Of a stretch of 64,000 nt of DNA, positions 35,173 to 46,535 are shown piece by piece; the stretch's first letter is position 1; each line of letters opens with the position of its first letter. The notes under the pieces are model-generated. The model was not told the DNA's origin and did no database searches. It saw only the letters and a list, made by a program, of their open reading frames with translations. This stretch comes from Magnolia sinica (taxonomy: Eukaryota; Streptophyta; Magnoliopsida; Magnoliales; Magnoliaceae), in contig NC_080589.1 in the NCBI RefSeq assembly GCF_029962835.1, positions 18,497,586-18,561,585 on the forward strand, given 5' to 3'. A program made the position numbers and the translations under genes.

Positions 35173-35848
35173 CAAACACAAAGCAGCAATTTTTATGGAC
35201 AACCTTGTTCACATATGCAAATACAATAAATGGAAATCCATTCCCAAGATTTAGAAAACTGGAAACAGAAATCCATTTCTCAAGTTTCTTAGAATCCAAA
35301 TGAGCCCTTAACCAATATCCGACATCTTGTTCGGTTTATCAAAATGATATCCCTTTTGGAAAATTCAATTGTGATTGTAGAGCAACCTAGTTGAGATTCT
35401 TGTTCTGAGTTCTGGATGAAACTCGGGATAACTCATCTCCTGGCTGAGTTGGCAGAGATCTCCAGTGATAACAACTATAATCCATAATAGGAGTTTTATA
35501 TCAAAGCTAACTGCATTGGGACACTGTAGGTTCATAACCCGTCATTCCATGGGGACCTATGCGGTCATGTAACTCATGTTACAGCTTGGGTCCACACTTC
35601 CGGCACGTCCATATTCAAAACCCATTACTCCAAATACTTCTTTACTAGCATGAAAGCATGTACATATATGTTTTACGCACTTAATTAAGATCGACAGTTC
35701 ATCAAACAAAAACAGAACTTTAAAAAAGATAAAGATAAAAAAGAAAAACTGGTAGATTAAGACAGCTCTAATGAAGCATATAAACCAAAACGATTTATAT
35801 AATTCTCCTTGAACCATCTGCCATTGTATATAACTCGACATTCCTTTT
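35173..35848 (-). other. 3' flank of the copy A gene
   Basis: No second coding segment is seen. It closely matches 39341-40013 in copy B. The minus-strand T-rich sequence just after the stop is probably the untranslated region. The 102-codon open frame here is hydrophobic low-complexity sequence and is not supported. Confidence 0.4.
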
Positions 35849-37285
35849 TCAGACGAACGAGCCACTGTACTTTCGTGCGGCCTCTCTGCTGTCTATAGTT
35901 GTCGAGTAGATTTCTTGGATAGTCTGAGGTGATGCTGTTGAGTTTCCGTACCTCCGGGAAGCTTCCCTGCTGTCGATCGTTTCTAGAACAGTCTCCCTTG
36001 TTGGGTAAGTGGGGGACGATGCCGAGAACCGGCCCTGCCGTGGGGCCATGGTAATAGATTGAGGACCGATGGACTCTCTCAAATAATCAACTGCAGAATC
36101 TACATCATTTGTTGTTTTAGTGGGTGGGATTTCATAGCTGGTTGGGGTGGCCCAGCTCACGTGGTTAGGCTTACCCCAACCATTATTTGTTGCTGATTCA
36201 TATCTTCCGCGAGAGCCGTTGAAGTTTGTTTGGTGTAAGGTTGTGCCACCCGGCTTGCCCCAACCACTGGCTCTGGTGTCATAGGTACCACTAGTGGGCT
36301 TACCCCATCCATTTGTGCCACTTTCGTAGCTCCCATCACCGGACCTACTCCACCCAGTGCTGCCAGTGTCGTAGGTCCTATCACCTGACCTACTCCAGCC
36401 GTTGCTGCCAGTGTCGTAGGTCTTGTCACCTGACCTACTCCAACCCTTGCTGCCAGTGTCGTAGGTCCTGTCACCTGACCTACCCCACCCGTTGCTGCCA
36501 GTGTCGTAGGTCCCGTCACCTGACCTACTTGACCCGTTGCTGCCAGTGTCGTAGGTCCTGTCACCTGACCTACTCCAACCCTTGCTGCCAGTGTCGTAGG
36601 TCCTATCACCTGACCTACCCCACCCCTTGTTGCCAGCGTCGTAGGTCCCGTCGCCTGACCTACTCGACCTGTTGCTGCCAGTGTCGTAGGTGCCCCCATC
36701 TAGCTTGCTCCAACCATCAGTGCCGGAACGATATGTCCCATCACCCGACCTACTCCACCCATTTGTGATGGTGTCGTATGTCCCACCACTCGGCCTACCC
36801 CATGCATTGGTGCTAGTGTGATTGGTACCGCCATAGCTGTTGGGTGTCTGGCGCTGAAACATGCCGCTCGAGAAACCTGTCCGGGTGGATGCTGTTTGGA
36901 CGTTGCTGCTAGCTTCGTTGAATGGGTTTGCTTTGTCCACCAGCTGGCCTACGGGCTTACTCCGTCCATTGTGGGCAGCAGAGGTGTGTCCGTGCGCTGC
37001 TGCTAAAGGCGCATACACATGTTCCGCTTCCTTATCGATCTTGCTAACGAGGCTGTCCGTCTCTTTTTGTTGTTGGTTTTGTTGAGGTAAGAACACTATG
37101 CCAGGCGTCATCGTACCGTCAGCATTGACAATCACGGGCCTGCACACATGATCCTGAGGTCTCTCCGATTTGGTAACGTTGCCTAGATCCGTGCTGTTGG
37201 GGGTGTCCCATGCTGGGACCCTGCTGCCCAGCCTTCCCTTCCCAAAGGTGGTGCTCCCTCTATCCGTGAAATCGTAGCTGGCCAT
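35849..37285 (-). CDS. Unrecognised Gly/Ser-rich protein with twelve 15-residue repeats (paralog A)
   Basis: A 478-codon frame with no family I recognise. Order: N-terminal MASYDFTDRGSTTFGKGRLG (1-20); RPVIVNADGTMTPG (about 55-70); VYAPLAAAHGHTSAAHNGRS (about 100-120); twelve 15-residue repeats (about 180-360) of pattern TYDTGSNGWSRSGDR, the last two and the first being the most diverged; then NNGWGKPNHVSWATPTSYEI, and a C-terminal region with two IDSREA(S/A)R(R/K)Y motifs near the end. It has no signal peptide or membrane segment and is probably largely disordered. The frame is open 76 codons further upstream, but that crosses a TATA box and is not kept in the paralog, so the MASYDF Met is chosen. 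The paralog at 40014-40988 keeps start and end, which supports a real gene. Confidence 0.8.
   Translation of the reverse strand: MASYDFTDRGSTTFGKGRLGSRVPAWDTPNSTDLGNVTKSERPQDHVCRPVIVNADGTMTPGIVFLPQQNQQQKETDSLVSKIDKEAEHVYAPLAAAHGHTSAAHNGRSKPVGQLVDKANPFNEASSNVQTASTRTGFSSGMFQRQTPNSYGGTNHTSTNAWGRPSGGTYDTITNGWSRSGDGTYRSGTDGWSKLDGGTYDTGSNRSSRSGDGTYDAGNKGWGRSGDRTYDTGSKGWSRSGDRTYDTGSNGSSRSGDGTYDTGSNGWGRSGDRTYDTGSKGWSRSGDKTYDTGSNGWSRSGDRTYDTGSTGWSRSGDGSYESGTNGWGKPTSGTYDTRASGWGKPGGTTLHQTNFNGSRGRYESATNNGWGKPNHVSWATPTSYEIPPTKTTNDVDSAVDYLRESIGPQSITMAPRQGRFSASSPTYPTRETVLETIDSREASRRYGNSTASPQTIQEIYSTTIDSREAARKYSGSFV
36245..36790 (-). repeat. 45-bp coding minisatellite in paralog A
   Basis: About twelve 45-bp units. 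The plus strand shows repeats of GTCGTAGGTCCTGTCACCTGACC, each encoding one TYDTGSNGWSRSGDR-type unit. Copy B has only three full units and part of another. Cys-rich open frames on the plus strand here are shadows of the repeat. Confidence 0.9.
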
Positions 37286-37358
37286 CGATGATTTCAGGAG
37301 CTCTGGAGAACTATGCAATTGCTTGTTGCTGGTAAGCAAGTCCGAAGCGTTGCTTCTA

Positions 37359-37367
37359 CTTATATAG
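37359..37367 (-). promoter_or_regulatory. TATA box of paralog A
   Basis: Minus-strand CCTATATAAG lies about 75-80 bp before the MASYDF ATG. It is kept in copy B (41062-41070). A start of transcription about 30 bp downstream would leave a leader of roughly 45 bases ending AATCATCG before ATG. Confidence 0.65.
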
Positions 37368-38724
37368 GAGTCTGTCTTTTCCCTCAAGATTCTTTGAAGT
37401 GCGGCCCACCACTGAAATGGTCTGGGCAAGGGATCGGATTCTCTGTAACAAGTGGCTGATGGTGCATGATGGGTCCCTTCAACTTGTGGTATTCTGCTTA
37501 AACAAGTCTTCATTTACTCTTTTTTACTGGAATCCATCCCAGCAAAGATAAGGCTGTCATTCCTCCAGCACTGGAGGTGTAAGTGGCTTTTCTCACCCAA
37601 TGCCAGACAAATGCCAAGTGGGGCAATCGATCCAGACCATCCATCCTATCTGTGGATGATCAATGTAATCACATGGATGTACAATTGTCGAATCCTGATT
37701 TGTGGCCTTCAAATGGATGGTAGGAACTCAGAAGTGAACTTTTAAACACCAGCATTCAAGGAAGAGTGATGGGTAGAGGCCACCCATATGGTGCAATTTC
37801 AACCATAGCCATCATGGATTGGGGACACTGGATGGACAGTTTGGATCTACTGCCCCACTTGTTGTGTGTTAGGTATTCGGCGGTGAATACCATTTGAGCC
37901 TATATGGTGGTGGGAAGACTAACGCCATCGAAGATTGCTTCTGAGAATCTACATGTGCTTTTCCAATGGAATAAAGTCATGAGAATTTCTTTTACATTTC
38001 CATCGGTGGCAGAGCGAATCGGGACGTTGCTTCCACACTGCGGGACGGATTATTATTATTATTATTATTTCTCTATTGAATGAAAACTGCTCTGTTTAAC
38101 CACTTGAATTTTAGGACTGACTTTTACTTGGAGTAAATCCGGCCTAAAGCCGTTAGAGCTCGAATGGTGCTTGCTTCAATCACGACTCTGATCGCTAGCA
38201 CCTGTTGTTCCATTGGGCTGAAATGGCCTAACTGAACCTTCCATCTTCATGGTGTTATCGTAGGCGATCGATGGTCCCGTACTCACACTTCAATGACGAT
38301 CCTGACTCTACTAGGTTGAATGTAAACCATTGAAAATCTTCTTTAATGTTATGAATTCATTTTCACATAGTAATGGTCAGATTCCTTGAGATGTCCCTAA
38401 TAGAATAGTATTGAACATGGACGGTTTGGTCATAGGACCATCTCACCATGTGGGTCCCAATGGGTCGGCTAATGCTTATGATCTGTGTATGTTGCAGGGT
38501 GTGTTTTGATCAGGACCATCCTAATCTTGCTACCAAACCTAATGTGGATAGCCCAAGGTTTGTTTTTTTTTTTTTCCTTAAATTTTATAAAAAAGGTGAC
38601 CGTTGGATGATCTTAGTCATCCTATTGGTGGGGTTCAAACCAATGGTAGGAAACAAGCAGTTAATGGTGCATATTTGGCAGACGCAGATTGCCTGCGACC
38701 GGTTCCTATGATGGGAAGCTAAGC
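37368..38724 (-). promoter_or_regulatory. Upstream region of paralog A (no gene)
   Basis: Holds the presumptive distal promoter. Its counterpart in copy B is 41071-41175 plus 47303-48550, split by the copia insertion, and reading across the split in copy A shows the uninterrupted site GCATGATGGGTCCC near 37465. An ATT run lies at about 38050-38070. Confidence 0.55.
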
Positions 38725-38980
38725 GGGGCCCACTGTGATATTTGTGAGAAATCCACCTCGTTTGTTTTTGCAGCTCATGGTAGGGCATGAGCCAAAAAAT
38801 GAAGCAGATCCAAAACTCAAGTGGACCGCACACAGGAAAAGGTGGGCATTCAATGCCTATTGTTGAAACCTTCCTGCGGTCCACCATGATGTTTTTATGC
38901 CATCCAAACTGTTCGTAAGGTCATTCCCATCGGTATGAACTGAAAGTACAAAAATATTAACCTGATCCAAAACTTCTTCT
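38725..38980. repeat. GGGGCCCAC foldback repeat, copy 2 (left part only)
   Basis: Begins GGGGCCCACTGTGATATTTG and runs through the left arm and into the middle, then is cut by the duplication junction at GATCCAAAACTTCT. Its intact partner is 48551-49057. Confidence 0.7.
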
Positions 38981-39042
38981 ATAGATGCTCCTGCAGAACA
39001 CCTTTAAGGAAAAGGTTGTCCAAAAGGCATCATCCAAAGCAA

Positions 39043-39340
39043 GGTATTCCGTAACAGTAACGGTGGCCATAATGGCCACCGTCATTAGCTTTACGATACG
39101 GGCTATGACAGCTGTTACGGACCTCATAATGGCCTTTACAATCGCCCTTTTTTCTATATTGAAAAAACAACCTGAAAAACTTGTATCAGCACTGTAATGA
39201 ATCGTTAGAGGTGCCTATTACAGGCTTTACGGGGGCATAACGGCTGGTTATGGGTCATTTTTTTCTTAATGGCCGTTGCAACCCCGTAATGTGTAATGGT
39301 TGCCGCTGTTACCTTTACGTAACAGCCTTTATGGCACGCA
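39043..39340. repeat. Non-autonomous repeat with GTAACGG inverted words, copy B
   Basis: Counterpart of 34870-35172, with the same GGTGGCCATAATGGCCACC palindrome near 39062-39080. It was duplicated with the unit rather than inserted independently. Confidence 0.45.
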
Positions 39341-40013
39341 AAGCAGCAATTTTTACCGACAACCTTGTTCACATATGCAAATACAATAAATGGAAATCCA
39401 TTCCCAAGATTTAGAAAACTGGAAACAGAAATCCATTTCTCAAGTTTCTTAGAATCCAAATGAGCCCTTAACTAATATCCGATATCTTGTTTGGTTTATC
39501 AAAGTGACATCCCTTTTGGAAAATTCAATTGTGATTGTAGAGCAACCTAGTTGAGACTCTCGTTTGGAGTTCTGGATGAAACTCGGGATAACTCATCTCC
39601 TAGCTGAGTTGGCAGAGATCTCCAGCGATAACAACTATAATCCGTAATAGGAGTTCTATATCAAAGCTAACTGCATTGGGACACTGTAGGTTCATAACCC
39701 GTCAATCCATGGGCACCTATGCGGTCATGTAACTCATGTTACAGCTTGGGTCCACACTTCCGGCACGTCCATATTCAAAACCCATTACTCCAAATACTTC
39801 TTTATTAGCATGAAAACACATACATATATGTTTTATGCACTTAATTAAGATCGACAGTTCATCAAACAAAAACAGAACTTTAAAAAAGATATAGATAGAA
39901 AAAAAAGAAAAACTGGTAGATTAAGAGAGCTCTAATGAAGCATATAAACCAAAACGGTTTATATAATTCTCCTTGAACCATCTGCCATTGTATATAACTT
40001 GGACATTCCTTTC
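39341..40013 (-). other. 3' flank of the copy B gene
   Basis: Counterpart of 35173-35848. No coding signal seen. Confidence 0.4.
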
Positions 40014-40988
40014 TCAGACGAACGAGCCACTGTACTTTCGTGCAGCCTCTCTGCTGTCTATGGTTGTCGAGTAGATTTCTTGGATAGTTTGAGGTGATGC
40101 TGTTGAGTTGCCGTACCTCCGGGATGCTTCTCTGCTGTCGATCGTTTCTAGAACAGTCTCTCTTGTGGGGTAAGTGGGGGATGATGCTGAGAACTGGCGC
40201 TGCCGTGGGGCCATGGTAATAGATTGAGGACTGATTGACTCTCTCAAATAATCAACTGCAGAATCTACATCATTTGTTGTTTTAGTGGGTGGGATTTTGT
40301 AGCTGGTTGGGGTGGCCCAGCTCACGTGGTTAGGCTTACCCCAACCATTATTCACGTCGTGGGTCCCGTCACCTGACCTACTCAACCCGTTGCTGCCAGT
40401 GTCGTAGGTCCCCCCATGTAGCTTGCTCCAACCATCAGTGCCGGAACGATATGTCCCATCACCCGGCCTACTCCACCTATTTGTGTTGGTGTCGTATGTC
40501 CCACTACTTGGCCTACCCCATGCATTGGTGCTAGTGTTACCGCCATAGCTGTTGGGTGTCTGGTGCTGAAACATGCTGCTTGGGAAACCTGTCCAGGTGG
40601 ATGCGGTTTGGACGTTGCTGCTAACTTCGTTGAATGGGTTTGCTTTGTCCACCAGCTGGCCTACGGGCTTACTCCGTCCATTGTGGGCAGCAGAGGTGTG
40701 TCCGTGCGCTGCTGCTAAAGGCGCATACACACGTTCCGCTTCCCTATCGGTCTTGCTAACGACGTTGTCCGGCTCTTTCTGTTTTTGGTTTTGTTGAGGC
40801 AAGATCTCTATGCCAGGCGTCGTCGTACCGTCGGCATTCACAATGACGGGTCTGCGCACATGATCCCGAGGTCTCTCCGATTTGGCAACGCTGCCTGGAT
40901 CCGTGCTGTTGGGGGCTGGGACCCTGCTGCCCAGCCTTCCCTTCCCATAGGTGGTGCTTCCTCTACTCGTGAAATCGTAGCTGGCCAT
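40014..40988 (-). CDS. Unrecognised Gly/Ser-rich protein, short-repeat form (paralog B)
   Basis: A 324-codon frame paralogous to 35849-37285. It keeps the MASYDFTSRGSTTYGKGRLG start, RPVIVNADGTTTPG, VYAPLAAAHGHTSAAHNGRS, NNGWGKPNHVSWATPTSY and the two C-terminal IDSREA motifs, but has only three full 15-residue repeats plus a remnant (THDV). Small in-frame differences (loss of WDTPN-type residues near position 27, one codon changes elsewhere) show both copies have kept the frame, which suggests selection or recency. Function unknown. Its core promoter is kept, but a copia element separates it from its upstream region. Confidence 0.75.
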   Translation of the reverse strand: MASYDFTSRGSTTYGKGRLGSRVPAPNSTDPGSVAKSERPRDHVRRPVIVNADGTTTPGIEILPQQNQKQKEPDNVVSKTDREAERVYAPLAAAHGHTSAAHNGRSKPVGQLVDKANPFNEVSSNVQTASTWTGFPSSMFQHQTPNSYGGNTSTNAWGRPSSGTYDTNTNRWSRPGDGTYRSGTDGWSKLHGGTYDTGSNGLSRSGDGTHDVNNGWGKPNHVSWATPTSYKIPPTKTTNDVDSAVDYLRESISPQSITMAPRQRQFSASSPTYPTRETVLETIDSREASRRYGNSTASPQTIQEIYSTTIDSREAARKYSGSFV

Positions 40989-41061
40989 CGATGATTTCAG
41001 GAGCTCTGGAGAAGTATGCAATTGCTTGTTGCTGATAAGCAAGTCCAAAGCGTTGCTTCTC

Positions 41062-41070
41062 CTTATATAG
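41062..41070 (-). promoter_or_regulatory. TATA box of paralog B
   Basis: Minus-strand CCTATATAAG matches copy A and lies about 75-80 bp before the ATG at 40988. The 3' LTR of the copia element begins about 106 bp further upstream. Confidence 0.6.
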
Positions 41071-41175
41071 GAGTCTGTCTTTTAACTCAAGATTCTTTGA
41101 AGTGCGGCCCACCGATGAAATGGTCTGGGCAAAGGATCGGATTCACTGCAACAAGTGGCTGATGGCGCATGACGG

Positions 41176-42084
41176 TGTTGGGGGCCTTGCACAAAACCTT
41201 AGGGCCTGTTTGGACGGTGGGATTAGAAGGGATTAGGTGGGATGGGATTCCCAAAAAGGATTGTCTCTGTTCTGAATGCCCTGCTTTGTTGATAATACGG
41301 TGGTACATTGAATGGATATACCCACCATCATTTGAAATTACTGAGAATAACAGACATGTGTTATATCTAAACCGTTCATTTGTTTTGTAACCTCATTTTA
41401 TGGTATGGGCCTAAAAATGAGGTAGATCCAAAACTTATGTGGCCCCAAAGAAGTTTTTAACGATAAGTATTCAATCCCCGTTGCTTTCTATGGTGGGGTT
41501 CACTTGAGCTTTAGATTTACCTGATTTTTTGGCGCATGCTCTAAAATAATCTCGATAAATGGGTGGACGGTGTGGATATAGCCCACACATCATGGTGGGA
41601 CCTACACAACTTGCTAACATTGAGTGAAATTGGCACGAGACAATGCAACTCCATTTAATGTAATTCCAAGCTTTTCCATTTCTTCCCAAACAAGGAGTGG
41701 AATTGGCACGGAACGAGACGAATCCCATCCCACCTAATCCCTTCTAATCCCACTGCCCAAACAGGCCCTTAGGATCTAGCTTCCTAAGACAAACCAGAAT
41801 TATGGGATAATAAAATAATGAAATAAATCAAAGCACAGACCACACAACACAAGAGATTTTTACGTGGAAAACTCTCAAAAAGGTAAAAACCACGGGACCT
41901 CGTCCATATCAACAATCCACTATGAAATAGAATGTTACAACCTTCGTCACTCACGCAGGAGTAGATAAACAATAATAAAATAAAAGAAAAACAGGAGATC
42001 TCACCGATCACGAGGACGTAGAAGCGCTAAGATGTCGAGTGCACAGTAGATCACTTCTACGAGCATAACCTCCCTTCCACAAGC

Positions 42085-42141
<57 letters not shown>

Positions 42142-42519
42142 CACCTTTGATAGCCCTAAACCCTTTAGTAAACCCTTACAAAGCTTTAGGAAACCCTCTT
42201 ACATTACCTCTTGCATACCCTAGAAAAATCATAAGGACCCCTATTTATAGTTTAGACAACTCCCTTTCGCACCTCTTGCGAAACCGCCTCAAATTTTCGT
42301 AGTCCGCACAAGATCCGGACTCAAAACTGCGTAAGCTCGTCTGGTTGTGCAGAGTCCTCGACTAGTCGAGCAGCACCCTCCACCGGTCGAGCACATCCCA
42401 CGACTGGTCGAGCACCTAGGAAATCTAAAACCACAACTCGCTGGAAAACGAGTCGAACCAGTCACGACTGGTCGTGCACCAGCCCTCGACCGGTCGAGCC
42501 TGGGGAAAAAATCCCATCA
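41176..42519 (-). repeat. 3' LTR of the copia element, split by a MITE
   Basis: Without the 567-bp MITE and its 3-bp duplication it is about 774 bp, matching the 767-bp partner. It contains a CT run (about 42088-42122), a CA run (42124-42143), and several CGACTGGTCGAGC palindromic words (42335-42500). Confidence 0.88.
41202..41768. mobile_element. Tourist-like MITE inserted in the copia LTR
   Basis: Terminal inverted repeats start GGGCCTGTTTGGACGGTGGG and end CCACTGCCCAAACAGGCCC, continuing inward as GATTAGAAGGGATTAGGTGGG and its complement. TTA at 41199-41201 and 41769-41771 is the target duplication; the other LTR shows the unsplit CCTTAGG site. The interior resembles the GGGGCCCACC foldback family (AAATGAGGTAGATCCAAAACTT and GGACGGTGTGGATATAGCCCACACATCATGGTGGG). 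Confidence 0.9.
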
Positions 42520-45500
42520 AATCTCTCCCTTTTTGACACAGGAGAAATCCACCATCTTCAAGCTAACCTGGTTTCTACAAACCTCAAACTTGCCCTTGAG
42601 CAATGCCTTGGTCATCATGTCTGACCCATTATCGTCTGTATAGACCTTCTCAACTTGTAACACCTTCTGTTCCAAAGTACCACTAATCCAGTGATACCGA
42701 ATCTTTATATGCTTCGACTTGGAATGCTGAATTGGATTCTTGTTCAAGTGTATAGCACTCTGACTATCGTAATAGACCACGTGTTGCTCCTGCTTCAGGC
42801 TAAGTTCCTGTAAGAACCTCTTCATCCAAAGCATCTCTTAACATGCTTCTGTGACCGTAATGTACTCAGCCTCTGTCGTCGACAACACTATGACCTTCTG
42901 TAGCTTGCTCTGCCAAGAGACCGCTCCCCTTGCAAATGTGAACATGAACCCCGATGTAGACTTTCTGAAGTCTATGTCACCTGCCATATCTGCATCTGTG
43001 TAGCCCTCTAACACAGGTTTTTCATCACCATAGGATAAGCTCAATCTGGATGAGCCTCTTAGATACCGCAGTATCCATTTCACCGCTGCCCAATGTTCTT
43101 TGCCAGGATTGACAAGATACCGACTGACAATACTAATCGCATATGCTATGTCTGGGCGTGTATACACCATAACATACATCAAACTTCGTACAGCTGGCGC
43201 ATAGGGTATCTTTTGCATCTCTTCCATCTCTGCCTTCGTCTTGGGACACTGCCTGTCACTCAGTCTGAAGTGACCATCCAGTGGAGTACTAACCGGCTTC
43301 GTTGCATTCATATTGAACCGCTCTAGGACTTTCTCAATATACCGCTCTTGTGACAGCCAAAGCTTCCTACTGCTTCTGTCACGGGTTATCTCCATTCCTA
43401 GGATCTGTTTAGTCGGGTCCAAGTCTTTCATCGCAAATGACTTGCCCAACTCCTGTTTCAGCCTTTCAATCTTCTTGATGTCTTTTTCCGTGATGAGCAT
43501 GTCATCAACGTATAACAGCAGAACTAAGAAATCACCATCTGAGAACTTGCGTGTGAACATATAGTGGTCCGACTTCGTTTTGTCATACTCATACTTCAAC
43601 ATAAACGAGTCGAACTTCTTGTACCATTGTTGTGGAGCTTGTTTCAGCCCATACAAGATCTTCCTTAGCCTACACACCATATGCTCTTTGCCCTTGACTT
43701 CGAACCTCTCTGGTTGGTACATGTATATCTCTTCTTTCAGGTCATTATATAAAGGAAGACAGTTTTAACATCTAACTGCTCTATCTCCAGATCCATGCTA
43801 ACCGCCAACCTAAGCAATACCCGTATGGATGTCATCTTCACCACTAGTGAGAATATTTCCTCGAAGTCTATGCATTTCCTTTGACCAAACCCTTTTACCA
43901 CAAGTCTAACCTTGAACCTTGTCCGTGAATTATTCTGCTCAACTTTCTTTTTGAACACCCACTTGTTGCTCAAATTTCTTGCCCTTAGGAAATTGTACCA
44001 TATCATAAGTGTAGTTCTTATGCAAAGATTCCATCTCCTCTTGCATAGCTTTCAACCACTCCCCCCTATGCTCGTCGGCTAGGGCCTCAGAATAATGTTC
44101 TAGCTCTCCCCCATTAGTCAGCATAATGTACTCATGCGACGAGTACCTCTTGGAAGGCTGTCTGCCCTAGATGACCTCCTCACATGTGACTCAATAGGTG
44201 GATCAAGTGGAGGTTGCTCCTCTGGTCCATCTTTTGAAGGAACTCCCCCGTCCTCTGCACCTTATTGTACTCCCCCATCATCAGACCCACGGGAGAAATA
44301 ATCGGATCCATATCCTCTAGCTCACATGAACTAGGATGGTTCTTCTCTAGCTTACCAATGTCTTTTATACACTAATCTTCAAAGAAAACCACATCTCTGC
44401 TCCTAATGAGCTTCTTCTCGGTCTGATCCCATAATCTATAACCGAACTTTTCATCACCGTACCCCAAGAACACACACTGCCTGATCTTCATATCGAGCTT
44501 GGACCTCTCGTCCTTTGATACGTGAACAGATGCTCTGCATCCGAACACCCTGAGATGAATGTACGATGGATCTTGTCCAGTCCACACCTTCTCTGACACT
44601 TCTCCATTCAACGGGGCTGATGGAGACTTGTTTATCAGATACACTGATGTGTGCATTGCTTCTCCCCAGAATGTCTTGAGCAATTTCGCATGGGATAACA
44701 TTTATCTAATTCTCTCTATAATGGTGAGATTCATTCGCTCAGCCACACCATTATGCTGGGGGGGTCTTGGGAACCGTCTGTTCATGCCGTATACTTAGGG
44801 ACTTACAATACTCATGAAAGTCGCCAATGTATTCACCACCATTGTTAGTGCGGATGCACTTCAATGATCTATCTATCTCTCTCTTGACCATAGCATGAAA
44901 CAATTTAAACACATCAAAGACCTCGTCCTTGGATTTCAAAGCATAAACTCAAACTCTTCTAGATGCATTATCTATAAAAGTGACAAAAGACAATACCCTA
45001 CCCATGGTTTTTGTCCTCATAAGACCACAAACATCAGAATAAACCAAATCTAATGCATGCACTTTATTAACATGAGAAGCAATTTTAACAAATGAAACTC
45101 TATGCTGTTTCCTTGATAAACAATCAATACAGGTTTCGAGAGGTATACATGTCACGTCTGGAAGGAGCCGTTTCCTCGCTAGTAGCTGAAGCCTTTTTTC
45201 ACTCATGTGGCCTAGACGCCTGTGCCACATGTTAATAGCTGAATTTTTCGCTGCATTCAACCCACCCTTGTACACATTGGCACTTGCCTTGTAAAGGGTG
45301 CAATACTTCTTTCCTCTGGCTGCAATCAACGAACCCTTGATGAGCTTCCAGCGCCCACCAGCAAACCGGCTTTCATAGCCATCATCATCCAACATTTTCG
45401 TCAACATCAAATTGAGACGAAGGTCTGGAATGTACCCCACATCCCTGAGAACCAATGTGCAGCCCATATCGGTCTTCACATAAATATCACCGACTCCTAC

Positions 45501-46535
45501 GATCTTCGATACGCCAGAATTTCTCATCTTTACGGTCCCATAGTCACCTGACTTGTAGCTTGTGAAGAAGTCCCTGCGTGGAGTTGCATGAAAAGAAGCT
45601 CCCGAGTTAATCACCCAGTCGATGTCCTGACTCGTAGCCGTGAGACAAACATAATGATCTGTTGAAAGAATAACAACAACGTCGCCATCTGAAGCGACCG
45701 CAGTGGAATCTGATTCATCTTCCTTCTCCTTTCCTTTTCCTTTCTTGTCATTCTTATTCTTACGACATTCATGCTTATAGTGACCCTTCTTGTCACAATT
45801 TCAATCCTTCTTGGTACTTGACTTGCCTCTTGATTTATCTCGGGCCTTCCCACCCTTCCTATTCTTTCCTATCCCCCGTTCCTGTGTCATAAGGGTCTCT
45901 TGCTGAGTAGATCCCTGAGACTTCCTCTTTGTCTCCTCATTGAAAAGACAGCTAGTTACCTGTTCCGTGGATACCTTTCTGTCTGGCGCGGAGTTACTTA
46001 GAAACACCACCAATGTCTCCCAACTATCAGGCAATGAGCTAAGTAATAGCAAAGCCTGTAATTCATCGTCCAGGACCATCTTCATAGCGGAGAGCTGGTT
46101 CAATATATTGCTGACCTCATTCATGTGCTCAGCCACAAAACCACCATCTTTGAACTTGAGATTCACAAGTCGTCTTATGAGAAAGATCTTATTGCCGGCT
46201 GGCTTTCTCTCATATAACCCTTGCAATTTTAGCCATAGGCTAGCGGCTGAGGTCTCCGTAGACATATGGTGGAATACGAAATCGTCCAACCATTGTCTAA
46301 TAAACCCCACCGCCTTCCGGTCCAATTTCTTCCAATCATCATCTGTCATATCCTTTGATTTTGCTGATATGCCTTGAATTGGAGAATACAAGTCCTTGCA
46401 ATAAAGTAAGTCTTCCATCTTAGCCTTCCATATGGTCCAGTTAGAACCATTGAGGTTGATCATCCTTGATGAGCCACCTTCTATAATTCAAAACCGATCC
46501 CACTCCGTTTAATGAACTTAGCTTTGATACCACTT
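42520..46535 (-). pseudogene. copia gag-pol region (broken fossil)
   Basis: Read on the minus strand from high to low positions: Gag with NGSNWTIWKAKMEDLLYCKD and LLLSSLPDSWETLV (about 45.95-46.46 kb); a CCHC-type and Lys-rich stretch (about 45.75-45.9 kb); protease and integrase zinc region, with NMWHRRLGHMSEKRLQLLAR, then core (about 44.4-45.6 kb); reverse transcriptase with LLYVDDMLI and KQILGMEI (about 43.0-44.0 kb); RNase H with GYTDADMAGD and the C-terminal TKHIKIRYH-like end (about 42.55-43.0 kb). Tork-like wording is seen in Gag but the lineage is uncertain. It is dead. Confidence 0.82.

Larger units (their letters stand above)
34802..38980. repeat. Tandem duplication, copy A
   Basis: The unit starts at CTTCTTCTATAGGTGCTC and ends at GATCCAAAACTTCT, and it repeats directly at 38973-48831 (offset 4171 bp at the left edge). 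It carries a hairpin-rich repeat, a minus-strand gene and its promoter, and a partial foldback repeat. The unit ends share the short word CTTCT, so the junction has microhomology. Confidence 0.9.

Noticed and set aside
36313-36768. Cys-rich 151-codon frame on the plus strand
   Set aside because: It is the antisense shadow of the 45-bp coding repeats of paralog A.
36245-36790. CRISPR-like regular repeat array
   Set aside because: The 45-bp units are contiguous with no spacers and encode protein repeats in a plant gene.
37286-37513. 76-residue N-terminal extension of paralog A
   Set aside because: It crosses a TATA box kept in both copies, and the frame is not open over the same length in copy B.
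45940-46377. 145-codon plus-strand frame
   Set aside because: Antisense shadow of the copia gag region.
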